From positions 6,076,001 to 6,140,000 of the forward strand of contig NZ_CP115300.1 in NCBI RefSeq assembly GCF_027625935.1: a stretch of DNA of 64,000 nt, written 5' to 3'. Of this stretch, positions 26,878 to 35,197 are shown piece by piece. Every line of letters begins with the position of its first letter. Positions within the stretch are counted from its first letter, which is position 1. Position numbers and translations under genes: made by a program. The stretch is from Streptomyces camelliae (lineage in GTDB: Bacteria; Actinomycetota; Actinomycetes; Streptomycetales; Streptomycetaceae). The notes under the pieces are model-generated. The model ran no database searches and was not told where the DNA came from. It saw nothing but the letters and a program-made list of their open reading frames with translations.

Positions 26878-26900
26878 TGGCATATGCCTTGCCGATCGGG

Positions 26901-26928
26901 GGAACGCGTGCCTCCGATGGACCGTCTC
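26901..26928 (+). promoter_or_regulatory. Candidate ECF (sigma-E-like) promoter of mreB
   Basis: GGAAC (26901-26905), 18 bases, then GTCTC (26924-26928) resembles the GGAAC/GTCT pattern of Streptomyces cell-envelope-stress sigma-E promoters. A second possible -10, TACGAT, lies at 26999-27004. A sigma-E link for the mre genes is from memory and not proven here. Confidence 0.35.
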
Positions 26929-27081
26929 CACAGGCGAGGCGGCCCGCCATCTGGTGACAATGGCGGAGACCCTCGCGCAGTGGCCGTGCAGGCGCGTTTA
27001 CGATGGAAGCCTTCACGTCACAGCACCCGCCTCGCCGACCTGATATGCCCTCAAAAGCACAGGAAGGCCAGATGAATCCGG

Positions 27082-28113
27082 ATGGGGAACTCAATGTCGT
27101 TCATCGGCCGTGACATGGCTGTCGACCTCGGGACCGCCAACACGCTGGTGTACGTCAGGGGTCGCGGGATCGTACTCAACGAGCCGTCCGTCGTCGCGAT
27201 CAACACCAACACGGGTGGGATCCTCGCGGTCGGTGCCGAAGCGAAGAAGATGATCGGCCGGACGCCGGGCAACATCGTGGCCGTGCGTCCGCTGAAGGAC
27301 GGCGTGATCGCCGACTTCGAGATCACCGAGCGGATGCTCCGCTACTTCATCCTGAAGATCCACAAGCGGCGGTATCTCGCCCGGCCGCGGGTCGTCGTCT
27401 GTGTGCCCTCGGGCATCACGGGCGTCGAGCGCCGCGCCGTGATCGAGGCGTCCACCCAGGCCGGCGCCCGCCAGGTGCACATCATCGAGGAGCCCATGGC
27501 CGCGGCCATCGGCTCCGGCCTGCCGGTCCACGAGGCCACGGGCAACATGGTGGTGGACATCGGCGGCGGCACCACGGAGGTCGCGGTCATCTCGCTCGGC
27601 GGCATCGTCACCGCCCAGTCCATCCGCGTCGCGGGCGACGAACTGGACAACGCGATCATCCAGTACATCAAGAAGGAGTACAGCCTTCTGCTGGGTGAGC
27701 GCACGGCCGAGCAGATCAAGATCACGATCGGTTCGGCGTACGACCTCGACGCTGACGAGCACACCGAAGTGCGCGGCCGGGACCTGGTGTCCGGGTTGCC
27801 CAAGACCGTCGTCATCTCGGCCGCCGAGGTCCGCAAGGCGATCGAGGAACCGGTCAACGCGATCGTGGACGCGGTCAAGACGACCCTCGACAAGTGCCCG
27901 CCGGAGCTGTCCGGCGACATCATGGACCGAGGAATCGTTCTGACCGGCGGCGGAGCCCTGCTGCGCGGCCTCGACGAGCGGCTGCGCCGGGAGACCGGCA
28001 TGCCGATCCACATCGCCGAGGACCCGCTGGACAGCGTCGCGCTCGGTTCCGGCAAGTGCGTCGAGGAGTTCGAGGCGCTCCAGCAGGTGCTGGACGCGGC
28101 TCCGCGCAGATGA
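27082..28113 (+). CDS. mreB: Rod-shape-determining actin-like protein MreB
   Basis: 343 residues. Actin-fold motifs: phosphate 1 [11 protein letters not shown], connect 1 and phosphate 2 [18 protein letters not shown], adenosine motif [16 protein letters not shown]. The membrane-binding start [12 protein letters not shown] matches Streptomyces MreB as I recall it. ATG 27082 is used; ATG 27094 has a better ribosome site (GGGGAA) and is a real alternative. In Streptomyces MreB acts in aerial hyphae and spore-wall synthesis with MreC, MreD, PBP2 and RodA, all encoded next. Confidence 0.96.
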   Translation: MGNSMSFIGRDMAVDLGTANTLVYVRGRGIVLNEPSVVAINTNTGGILAVGAEAKKMIGRTPGNIVAVRPLKDGVIADFEITERMLRYFILKIHKRRYLARPRVVVCVPSGITGVERRAVIEASTQAGARQVHIIEEPMAAAIGSGLPVHEATGNMVVDIGGGTTEVAVISLGGIVTAQSIRVAGDELDNAIIQYIKKEYSLLLGERTAEQIKITIGSAYDLDADEHTEVRGRDLVSGLPKTVVISAAEVRKAIEEPVNAIVDAVKTTLDKCPPELSGDIMDRGIVLTGGGALLRGLDERLRRETGMPIHIAEDPLDSVALGSGKCVEEFEALQQVLDAAPRR

Positions 28114-28295
28114 CGCAACTCTTCGATTCCGCCGTACGAGACGTTCTCCTCTCGTGCGGCGGATCGTTGATATAGAGGCATAAGCTCCCACAAATGGGTC
28201 CCTTCGGTGTGCGTTTCGCGTACCGTGCCGGGTTCGCTACCGCGCCGCGCAGGGGCTCTTCGAATTCCTATCGAGGAAGGGCACGGCCGCCGCAC

Positions 28296-29237
28296 GTGAG
28301 GGACACGAAAGAGAGCCGGCTGCTCCTGGTCCTGCTGATCGCCATCGCGTTCGCACTGATCACGGTGGATATCCGAGGGGGCCGGAACTCCCCGGTCGAC
28401 GGCGCCCGGCAGGCCGCGGCCGCGGTGTTCGGGCCCGTCGAGAACGGGCTGTCCTCGGCGGTCGACCCCGTCGGCAACGCGGTCTCCGCGATCCGTGACT
28501 CCGGCAGCCGGCACAGCCGGCTGGCCGCGCTGGAGAAGGAGAACGCGGCCCTCAAGGCGAAGCTCGGCAGCGACGACCGCAACCGCAGCCGGCTGAACCA
28601 GCTCGACAAGATGCTGAAGATCGCGGGCGAGGGCCAGTACGGCATCAAGGGCGCCCAGGTCGTCGCCATAGGGTCGGCGCAGGGTTTCTCCTGGACCGTC
28701 ACCATCGACGTCGGCGCCAACGACGGCATCAAGCGCGACATGACCGTGCTCAACGGGGACGGACTGGTCGGCCGTGTCACCACCGTCGGCCCGGACACCT
28801 CCACCGTGCTGCTCGCCAACGACCCCGACTTCACCGTCGGCACCCGCATGGAGGGCAGCGACGAACTCGGCTTCGCCTCCGGCCAGGGCGACCGCCCGCT
28901 GCGCGTGGAACTGCTCAACGGCAAGGCGGAGGTGCACAAGGGCGACCGGCTCGTCACCTTCGGCTCGCAGAACGACCGCCCGTTCGTGCCGGGTGTCCCG
29001 GTCGGCGTGGTCTCCCGGGTCGACCCCTCCGGCGGCGGCCTGACCCGCACCCTCTACGTCACCCCGTACGTCAGCTTCACCAAGCTCGACATCGTCGGTG
29101 TGGTCGTCGAGGCCCCGAAGAAGGACCCGCGGGACACCGTGCTCCCGGCCCAGTCCAAGCCGACCCCGACGCCGACCGTCACCGTCACGGTGACCCCCTC
29201 GGCCAACGCGACCGACTCGACCGGCCAGCAGCACTAG
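28296..29237 (+). CDS. mreC: Rod-shape-determining protein MreC
   Basis: 313 residues. One membrane helix (LLLVLLIAIAFALIT, about residues 9-23), a coiled coil with the SRHSRLAALEKENAALKAKL segment, and the extracellular double beta-barrel domain (VGANDGIKRDMTVLNGDGLVGRV onward). The Pro/Thr tail PTPTPTVTVTVTPS is typical of the genus. GTG 28296 gives the expected N-terminus, but the GAGGAAGG site is about 15 bases away. ATG 28194 is an alternative with a 34-residue extension. It links MreB to the periplasmic-side wall enzymes. Confidence 0.9.
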   Translation: MRDTKESRLLLVLLIAIAFALITVDIRGGRNSPVDGARQAAAAVFGPVENGLSSAVDPVGNAVSAIRDSGSRHSRLAALEKENAALKAKLGSDDRNRSRLNQLDKMLKIAGEGQYGIKGAQVVAIGSAQGFSWTVTIDVGANDGIKRDMTVLNGDGLVGRVTTVGPDTSTVLLANDPDFTVGTRMEGSDELGFASGQGDRPLRVELLNGKAEVHKGDRLVTFGSQNDRPFVPGVPVGVVSRVDPSGGGLTRTLYVTPYVSFTKLDIVGVVVEAPKKDPRDTVLPAQSKPTPTPTVTVTVTPSANATDSTGQQH

Positions 29238-29251
29238 GAGCTGACTTCCCC

Positions 29252-29929
29252 ATGCGCCTCAACCGGATCCTGCTCTCCAGCGCGCTGGTCGTCGTGGCCC
29301 TGGTGATCCAGGTGAGCGTCCTCGCCCGCCTGCATCTGCCGGGCGCCGTCCCCGACCTGCTGCTGCTCACCGTCCTCGGCCTCGCCATGGTGTACGGCCA
29401 TGTCGGCGGCGCCCTCGTCGGCTTCGGCGCCGGCCTGCTCGCCGACCTCGCCCCGCCCGCCGACCACGCGGCCGGCCGCTACGCGCTCGTGCTGTGCGTC
29501 ACCGGCTACTTCGCCGGCCTGATCAAGCCGGACCACGGCCGGCTGAAGTCGGCGACCGGTCCGATGGCCGTCGTGGTCGCCGCCGCGATCGGCTCCACGC
29601 TGCTGTACGCGGGCGTGGGCGCCCTGGTCGGGGACACCGCCGCCCGCCATGTCGGCCTGCCCGGCCTGCTCATCTCGGCCGCCCTGTACGACCTGCTGCT
29701 CGCCCCGTTCGTGGTCCCCGTGATCATGTGGCTGGCCCGCCGCTCCGACAACGACCCGCTGACCGAGTCCGGCCCCGCCGCCAAGGCCACGGACATCTCC
29801 TCCGGCTGGCTCTCCTCGGGCACCGGCCTGCGCATCGGCGACCAGCGCGGCGGCCTCGGCGCCCTGAAGGCCAAGGCCCGCACCCGCTCGGCCCGGGTCG
29901 GCCGGATCAAGGGGGTCAAGCGGCTGTGA
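29252..29929 (+). CDS. mreD: Rod-shape-determining protein MreD
   Basis: 225 residues with about six membrane helices in the first 170 residues. LPGAVPDLLLLTVLGLAMVYG, GFGAGLLADLAPP and LYDLLLAPFVVPVIMW match the MreD family. A basic cytoplasmic tail (KAKARTRSARVGRIKGVKRL) is an actinobacterial extension. ATG 29252 lies 14 bases after mreC with a GGAG site. Confidence 0.93.
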   Translation: MRLNRILLSSALVVVALVIQVSVLARLHLPGAVPDLLLLTVLGLAMVYGHVGGALVGFGAGLLADLAPPADHAAGRYALVLCVTGYFAGLIKPDHGRLKSATGPMAVVVAAAIGSTLLYAGVGALVGDTAARHVGLPGLLISAALYDLLLAPFVVPVIMWLARRSDNDPLTESGPAAKATDISSGWLSSGTGLRIGDQRGGLGALKAKARTRSARVGRIKGVKRL

Positions 29930-30084
29930 GGGGTCAGGTCGCCGTGCCGCACGGTCAAGCACCTGTGGGGCCCGCGGAGTTCACCCGAACGGGTCAGCTT
30001 TCGCGGAACGCGGGTTCACAGGCTGGTCGTTCATCATTCGTACGCGCATCCGCATCAGTGCTCTGAGAGGGGGAGACAGCCGCA

Positions 30085-32343
30085 GTGACCAACATCCCCG
30101 AGACCGGTCGGACCCCACGGGTCCAGATCAGGCTCGTCGTGATCCAGATCCTCGTCCTCTCCCTCCTCGGCACCCTCGGCGGCCGCCTGTGGTATCTGCA
30201 GATCCGCGAGGGCGCGCAGTACCAGAAGGAGGCGTCGGGCAACCACGTCCAGCAGGTCGTCGACCCCGCCGTGCGCGGTGACATCCTGGACGCCCGGGGC
30301 GTGCCCCTCGCGGACAACGAGACCCGCCTGGTCGTCTCCGCCTCCCGCACCGACCTGCTCAAGCAGAAGGACGACGGCAAGGCCGTCCTCACCAAGCTGG
30401 CCGGCGTCCTCGGCATGAAGCCCGACGAGGTCATGCAGAAGGTCCGGCTGTGCGACGCGAAGACGCCCCAGCCGTGCTGGAACGGCTCGCCGTACCAGCC
30501 GATCCCGATCACCGACAAGGCCACACCCAAGCAGGCCCTGCAGATCCGCGAGGCCTCCGAGGACTTCCCCGGCATCAGCGCCGAGCCCGAGGCCGTGCGC
30601 CGCTATCCCGGCCCGGGCAACTCCAACACCGCGCAGGTGCTCGGCTATCTCTCGCCCGTCACCGACGCCGAGATCCAGAAGGCCAAGGACACCGACTCGC
30701 CCTATCTGCGCTCCGACATGGTCGGCCGCTCCGGCCTGGAGCGCGAGTACGACAAGGACCTGCGCGGCAAGGCCGGCGTGACCCGCTACGAGGTGGACAA
30801 CCTCGGCCGGGTCATCGGCAAGGCCAAGTCCACCCCCTCCGAGTCGGGTTCCAATCTGGTCACCAGCATCGACTCCCGGGTGCAGCGCGTCGCCGAGTAC
30901 GAGCTGGACAAGGCCATGAAGGCCGCCCGCCAGCAGTTCGACAAGAACACCGGTGAGAACTTCAAGGCCGACTCCGGTGCCGTCGTGGTGATGGAGGCCA
31001 AGACCGGCCGGATCGTCGCGATGGCCTCGGCGCCGACCTACGATCCGAACGTGTGGGTGGGCGGCATCTCCGCCAAGGACTACAAGGCCCTCACCGGCAA
31101 GGACTCCGACTACCCGCTGCTCAACAGGGCCATACAGGGTCAGGCAGCCCCCGGTTCGACGTTCAAGGTGGTCTCCACGGCCGCCGCGGTCAACGCCGGC
31201 TACGCCTGGGACGGCGGCTACCCCTGCACCAGCTCCTACTCCGTCGGCGGCCAGGTCTTCAAGAACTTCGAGGGCGAGAACTTCGGCGACATCTCCCTGG
31301 GCCGCGCCCTGGAGGTCTCCTGCGACACCGTCTTCTACGGCCTCGGCGACAACGAGTGGAAGAAGGACGGCGGCATCAACCCCAAGAAGGGCCAGCCGAA
31401 GGACTGGTTCTTCAAGACCGCCCACCAGTTCGGCCTCGGCAAGGAGACCGGCATCGACCTGCCCAACGAGGTCCGCGGCCGCGTCCCCGACCGCCAGTGG
31501 AAGCTCGACTACTGGAAGGCCAACAAGGACGCCTGGTGCAAGTCCGGCAAGAAGGACGGCAGTTACGTCGAGAAGATCGCCTACGAGAACTGCCTCGAAG
31601 GCAACAAGATGCGCGAGGGTGACGAGATCAACTACTCCATCGGCCAGGGCGACACACTCGTCACGCCGATCCAGGAGGCGATGATCTACGGCGCGGTCGC
31701 CAACGGCGGCACCGAGTACGTCCCGACGATCGGCAAGGCGATCATCAGCCCCGACGGCAAGACCGTCCAGGAGATCAAGCCCAAGGTGGCGCGCAAACTG
31801 CCGGTCACCCAGGCCACCCTCAAGGGCATGGACGACGCCTTCGCGGGCGTCATCACGCGCGGTACGGCGGCGTGGAAGTTCAACGGCTGGCCGCAGGATA
31901 AGATCACGCTGCACGGCAAGACCGGTACGGCGGAGGTCTACGGCAAGCAGACCACCGGCTGGCTGGCCACGTACTCCAAGGACTACTCGGTGATCATGAC
32001 GATCTCCCAGGCCGGTACGGGTTCCGGGTCCGCCGGTGAGGCCGTGCGCAACATCTACAGCGCGCTCTACGGCGTCCAGGGAGACGGCTCCATCGACACC
32101 AGGAAGGCGCTGCTGCCCGAACCGCAGAAGACCCTGCCGAAGGTCCGCACGGACGGCACGATCGCCGCCCCGAAGATCACCGGCGACCCGGGCAAGGACG
32201 CCGAGGCCTCGCAGCAGAACAACCCCAGCAACGGCACCGACCAGCAGCCCGCCACCTCGCCCTCGCCCACGACGGGCAACCGCAACACCCGCAGGAGGCC
32301 ACGCAGGATTCCCAGGCGCGGGAGCCGGAGGATGCCCTCATGA
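30085..32343 (+). CDS. mrdA: Penicillin-binding protein 2 (class B transpeptidase)
   Basis: 752 residues. A short cytoplasmic start and one membrane anchor (about residues 17-38), a dimerisation domain (RGDILDARGVPLADNE) and a transpeptidase domain with active-site Ser358 in STFK (358-361), SCD at 412 as the SxN-type motif and KTG at 612-614. It cross-links peptidoglycan with RodA as glycosyltransferase partner. The last ~20 codons are Arg-rich with five AGG codons, unlike the rest; another frame there is better coding and runs on into rodA (see findings). The stop overlaps the rodA ATG. Confidence 0.95.
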   Translation: MTNIPETGRTPRVQIRLVVIQILVLSLLGTLGGRLWYLQIREGAQYQKEASGNHVQQVVDPAVRGDILDARGVPLADNETRLVVSASRTDLLKQKDDGKAVLTKLAGVLGMKPDEVMQKVRLCDAKTPQPCWNGSPYQPIPITDKATPKQALQIREASEDFPGISAEPEAVRRYPGPGNSNTAQVLGYLSPVTDAEIQKAKDTDSPYLRSDMVGRSGLEREYDKDLRGKAGVTRYEVDNLGRVIGKAKSTPSESGSNLVTSIDSRVQRVAEYELDKAMKAARQQFDKNTGENFKADSGAVVVMEAKTGRIVAMASAPTYDPNVWVGGISAKDYKALTGKDSDYPLLNRAIQGQAAPGSTFKVVSTAAAVNAGYAWDGGYPCTSSYSVGGQVFKNFEGENFGDISLGRALEVSCDTVFYGLGDNEWKKDGGINPKKGQPKDWFFKTAHQFGLGKETGIDLPNEVRGRVPDRQWKLDYWKANKDAWCKSGKKDGSYVEKIAYENCLEGNKMREGDEINYSIGQGDTLVTPIQEAMIYGAVANGGTEYVPTIGKAIISPDGKTVQEIKPKVARKLPVTQATLKGMDDAFAGVITRGTAAWKFNGWPQDKITLHGKTGTAEVYGKQTTGWLATYSKDYSVIMTISQAGTGSGSAGEAVRNIYSALYGVQGDGSIDTRKALLPEPQKTLPKVRTDGTIAAPKITGDPGKDAEASQQNNPSNGTDQQPATSPSPTTGNRNTRRRPRRIPRRGSRRMPS

Positions 32344-33533
32344 CCGGCAACAGCTTCTCCGTCTCCGGGTACGGCCCGGCGCGGGCCGGCTGGACCAGGA
32401 TCTTCGCCCGCGACTCGCTGGCCCGCCGGCTCGACTGGCCGATACTGCTGGCCGCCCTCGCGCTGTCCCTGCTGGGCTCGCTGCTGGTGTTCTCGGCGAC
32501 CCGCAACCGCACGGAGATCAACCAGGGCGACCCGTACTACTTCCTCGAACGCCATCTGATGAACCTCGGCATCGGCTTCGCCCTGATGACCGCCACGATC
32601 TGGCTGGGCCACCGCGCCCTGCGCAACGCCGTGCCGGTCCTCTACGGCCTGTCGGTCCTGCTGGCGCTGGTGGTGCTCACCCCACTCGGCGCGACCATCA
32701 ACGGCCAGCGCAACTGGATCGTGATCGGCGGCTTCTCGATCCAGCCCGCCGAGTTCCTCAAGATCGCGATCATCCTCGGCATGGCGATGCTGCTGGCCAC
32801 ACGGGTGGACGCGGGCGACAAGCCGTACCCGGACCACCGGACCGTGGCCCAGTCCCTGGGCCTCGCGGCCGTGCCCTGCCTGGTCCTGCTGCTCATGCCG
32901 GACCTCGGCTCGGTGCTCGCCATGGTGGCCATCATCCTGGGCGTCCTGCTCGCCTCCGGCGCCTCCAACCGCTGGGTCTTCGGCCTGCTCACCGTCGGCG
33001 TGGCCGGCTGCATCGCCATCTGGCAGCTGCACATCCTGGACCAGTACCAGATCAACCGCTTCGCCGCCTTCGCCAACCCGAACCTGGACCCGGCGGGCGT
33101 CGGCTACAACACCAATCAGGCCCGGATCGCCATCGGCTCCGGCGGCCTGATGGGGCAAGGCCTCTTCCACGGCTCGCAGACCACCGGCCAGTTCGTGCCG
33201 GAGCAGCAGACGGACTTCGTGTTCACGGTCGCCGGAGAGGAACTGGGCTTCGCCGGCGCGGGCCTGATCATCGCGCTGATCGGGCTCATCCTGTGGCGGG
33301 CCTGCCGCATCGCCCGCGACTCCACCGAGCTGTACGGCACGGTGGTGGCCGCCGGGATCGTCGCCTGGTTCGCCTTCCAGTCCTTCGAGAACATCGGCAT
33401 GACCCTCGGCATCATGCCGGTCACCGGTCTGCCGCTGCCATTCGTGTCGTACGGCGGCTCGTCGATGTTCGCGGTGTGGGTGGCGGTGGGGCTGCTGCAG
33501 TCGATCAAGGTGCAGAGACCCATGTCCGCGTGA
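32340..33533 (+). CDS. rodA: Peptidoglycan glycosyltransferase RodA (SEDS family)
   Basis: 397 residues with ten membrane segments. SEDS signatures are NWIVIGGFSIQPAEFLKI, LLLMPDLGSVLAM, GVGYNTNQARIAIGSGGL, FVFTVAGEELGFAGAG and NIGMTLGIMPVTGLPLPFVSYGGSS. The Asp in PDLGS is the conserved catalytic-loop residue. ATG 32340 lies eight bases after GGAGG and overlaps the PBP2 stop (ATGA). It polymerises lipid II as partner of PBP2. Confidence 0.95.
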   Translation: MTGNSFSVSGYGPARAGWTRIFARDSLARRLDWPILLAALALSLLGSLLVFSATRNRTEINQGDPYYFLERHLMNLGIGFALMTATIWLGHRALRNAVPVLYGLSVLLALVVLTPLGATINGQRNWIVIGGFSIQPAEFLKIAIILGMAMLLATRVDAGDKPYPDHRTVAQSLGLAAVPCLVLLLMPDLGSVLAMVAIILGVLLASGASNRWVFGLLTVGVAGCIAIWQLHILDQYQINRFAAFANPNLDPAGVGYNTNQARIAIGSGGLMGQGLFHGSQTTGQFVPEQQTDFVFTVAGEELGFAGAGLIIALIGLILWRACRIARDSTELYGTVVAAGIVAWFAFQSFENIGMTLGIMPVTGLPLPFVSYGGSSMFAVWVAVGLLQSIKVQRPMSA

Positions 33534-33588
33534 GGCCGTTCTCCGGGTCCTCGACCGGCGTTTTCTCGCCGTTCACCCGGAACGGCCC

Positions 33589-33618
33589 CTGCCGGATCGG
33601 CCCGCTTCGCACTAGATT
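33589..33618 (+). promoter_or_regulatory. Candidate leaderless promoter of the CYTH-CHAD gene
   Basis: TAGATT (33613-33618) is six bases ahead of ATG 33625, placing the transcription start at or near the ATG. There is no ribosome site, in keeping with a leaderless mRNA. CTGCCG (33589-33594) is a weak -35. A small hairpin (CCGTTC/GAACGG, 33569-33585) just upstream may end the mre-rodA unit. Confidence 0.45.
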
Positions 33619-33624
33619 CGGTTC

Positions 33625-35127
33625 ATGGCGGATGAGAAACGCGAGATCGAGCGCAAGTACGAATCCGACGACAGCGGCCTGCCCGACCTGACCGGCGTCG
33701 GCGGAGTGACGGCCGTACTCGACAAGGGCGTGGTCGAACTCGACGCCACGTACTACGACACCGCCGACGAACGCCTGGCCGCCGACTCCCTCACCCTGCG
33801 CCGCCGCACCGGCGGCGCGGACGCCGGCTGGCATCTGAAGTTCCCGGTCGCCCCCGGAATCCGCGACGAGATCCGCGCCCCGCTCTCCGACACCGTCCCC
33901 GAGGAGATCGCCGCCCTGGTCCGCTCCCGCGTCCGGGACACCGAGCTGATTCCGCTGGTCCGCCTCCGCTCCGCCCGCGATGTGCGCCACCTGGTCGACG
34001 CCGACGGCGTGCTGCTGGCCGAGGCGAGCGTGGACGCCGTGACCGCCGAGCGGCTCGGCGGCAAGGGCGGTGCCGCCCAGTGGACCGAGATCGAGGTGGA
34101 GCTGGCCGACGGCGGCGACCCCGCCTTCCTGGACCTGGTGGAGAAGCGGCTGCGCAGAGCGGGCGTCCACCCCTCGCGCTCGCCGTCGAAGCTCGCCCGG
34201 GCCCTGGAGCAGACGGCCGGCCGCAAGCGCCGCAGGAAGGACAAGCCGACGCGGCCGGTGACGGCAGGCGACCACGTCCTCGCCTACCTCCGCGCCCAAC
34301 GCGATGTGCTGGTCGAACTCGACCCCGCCGTCCGCCGTGACGTGCCCGACGCGGTGCACCGCATGCGGGTCGCCACCCGCCGCGCCCGCAGCACCCTGCG
34401 CAGCTTCCGCCCGGTCCTCGACCGGACCGTCACCGACCCCATCGGCGTGGAGCTGAAATGGCTCGCCGGCGAGCTGGGGGTCGGCCGCGACCAGGAAGTG
34501 CTGGCCGAGCGCCTGACGACCGCCCTCGACACCGTCCCGCCCGCCCTGATCACCGGCCCGGTCCGCGAACGCCTCGTGTCCTGGTCCGAGACCGGGCACG
34601 GCAGCGCGCAAAGCCATCTGGCCGGCGTCCTGGACTCACGCCGCTATCTGACCCTGCTGGACACACTGGACAGGCTCCTCGCCGACCCGCCGCTGCGGAA
34701 AGCGGGCGGCAAGCGGCCGGAGAAGGTGCTCGGCAAGGCCGTACGCAAGGACCTGGCGACCCTGTCCGCCCTGGTCGAGGAGGCCCTGGGTGCCCCACCC
34801 GGCAAGGAACGCGACGCCGCCGTGCACGAGGCCCGCAAGAAGGCCAAGCGCACCCGGTACGCGGCCGAGGCGGCGACGAAGGCCCTCGGCGAACCCGCCC
34901 GCGCGCTCACCGCGTCCATGAAGACCCTGACCACACTCCTCGGCGACCACCAGGACAGCGTCATGGCCCGCCTGACCCTGCTGGAGCTGTCCGCGGTGGC
35001 GCACGCGGCGGGGGAGAGCACGTTCACCTACGGGCTGCTGTACGGCAGGGAGGAGGCGCGGGCGGCGGCCGCGGAGGCGGAGCTGCCGGCGCTGTGGCGG
35101 GAGATCACGCAGCGGGCGTCCGGCTGA
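33625..35127 (+). CDS. CYTH and CHAD domain-containing protein
   Basis: 500 residues. The N-terminal CYTH domain starts with EIERK (residues 7-11) and carries alternating Lys/Arg/Glu strands that bind triphosphate and metal (LTLRRRTGG, HLKFPV, TEIEVEL). From about residue 215 a CHAD domain follows, with VHRMRVATRRARSTLRSF and VHEARKKAKRTRYAAE, helices rich in conserved His and basic residues that bind polyphosphate. The combination suggests a triphosphatase associated with inorganic polyphosphate. The locus beside rodA may be incidental. Confidence 0.92.
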   Translation: MADEKREIERKYESDDSGLPDLTGVGGVTAVLDKGVVELDATYYDTADERLAADSLTLRRRTGGADAGWHLKFPVAPGIRDEIRAPLSDTVPEEIAALVRSRVRDTELIPLVRLRSARDVRHLVDADGVLLAEASVDAVTAERLGGKGGAAQWTEIEVELADGGDPAFLDLVEKRLRRAGVHPSRSPSKLARALEQTAGRKRRRKDKPTRPVTAGDHVLAYLRAQRDVLVELDPAVRRDVPDAVHRMRVATRRARSTLRSFRPVLDRTVTDPIGVELKWLAGELGVGRDQEVLAERLTTALDTVPPALITGPVRERLVSWSETGHGSAQSHLAGVLDSRRYLTLLDTLDRLLADPPLRKAGGKRPEKVLGKAVRKDLATLSALVEEALGAPPGKERDAAVHEARKKAKRTRYAAEAATKALGEPARALTASMKTLTTLLGDHQDSVMARLTLLELSAVAHAAGESTFTYGLLYGREEARAAAAEAELPALWREITQRASG

Positions 35128-35197
35128 GCGTGCGGGTCTGCCCTCCGGGCGGGTTAGGCTTGATGGTCACCCCTGTCAGCTCACAAAGGTTCCCCCG

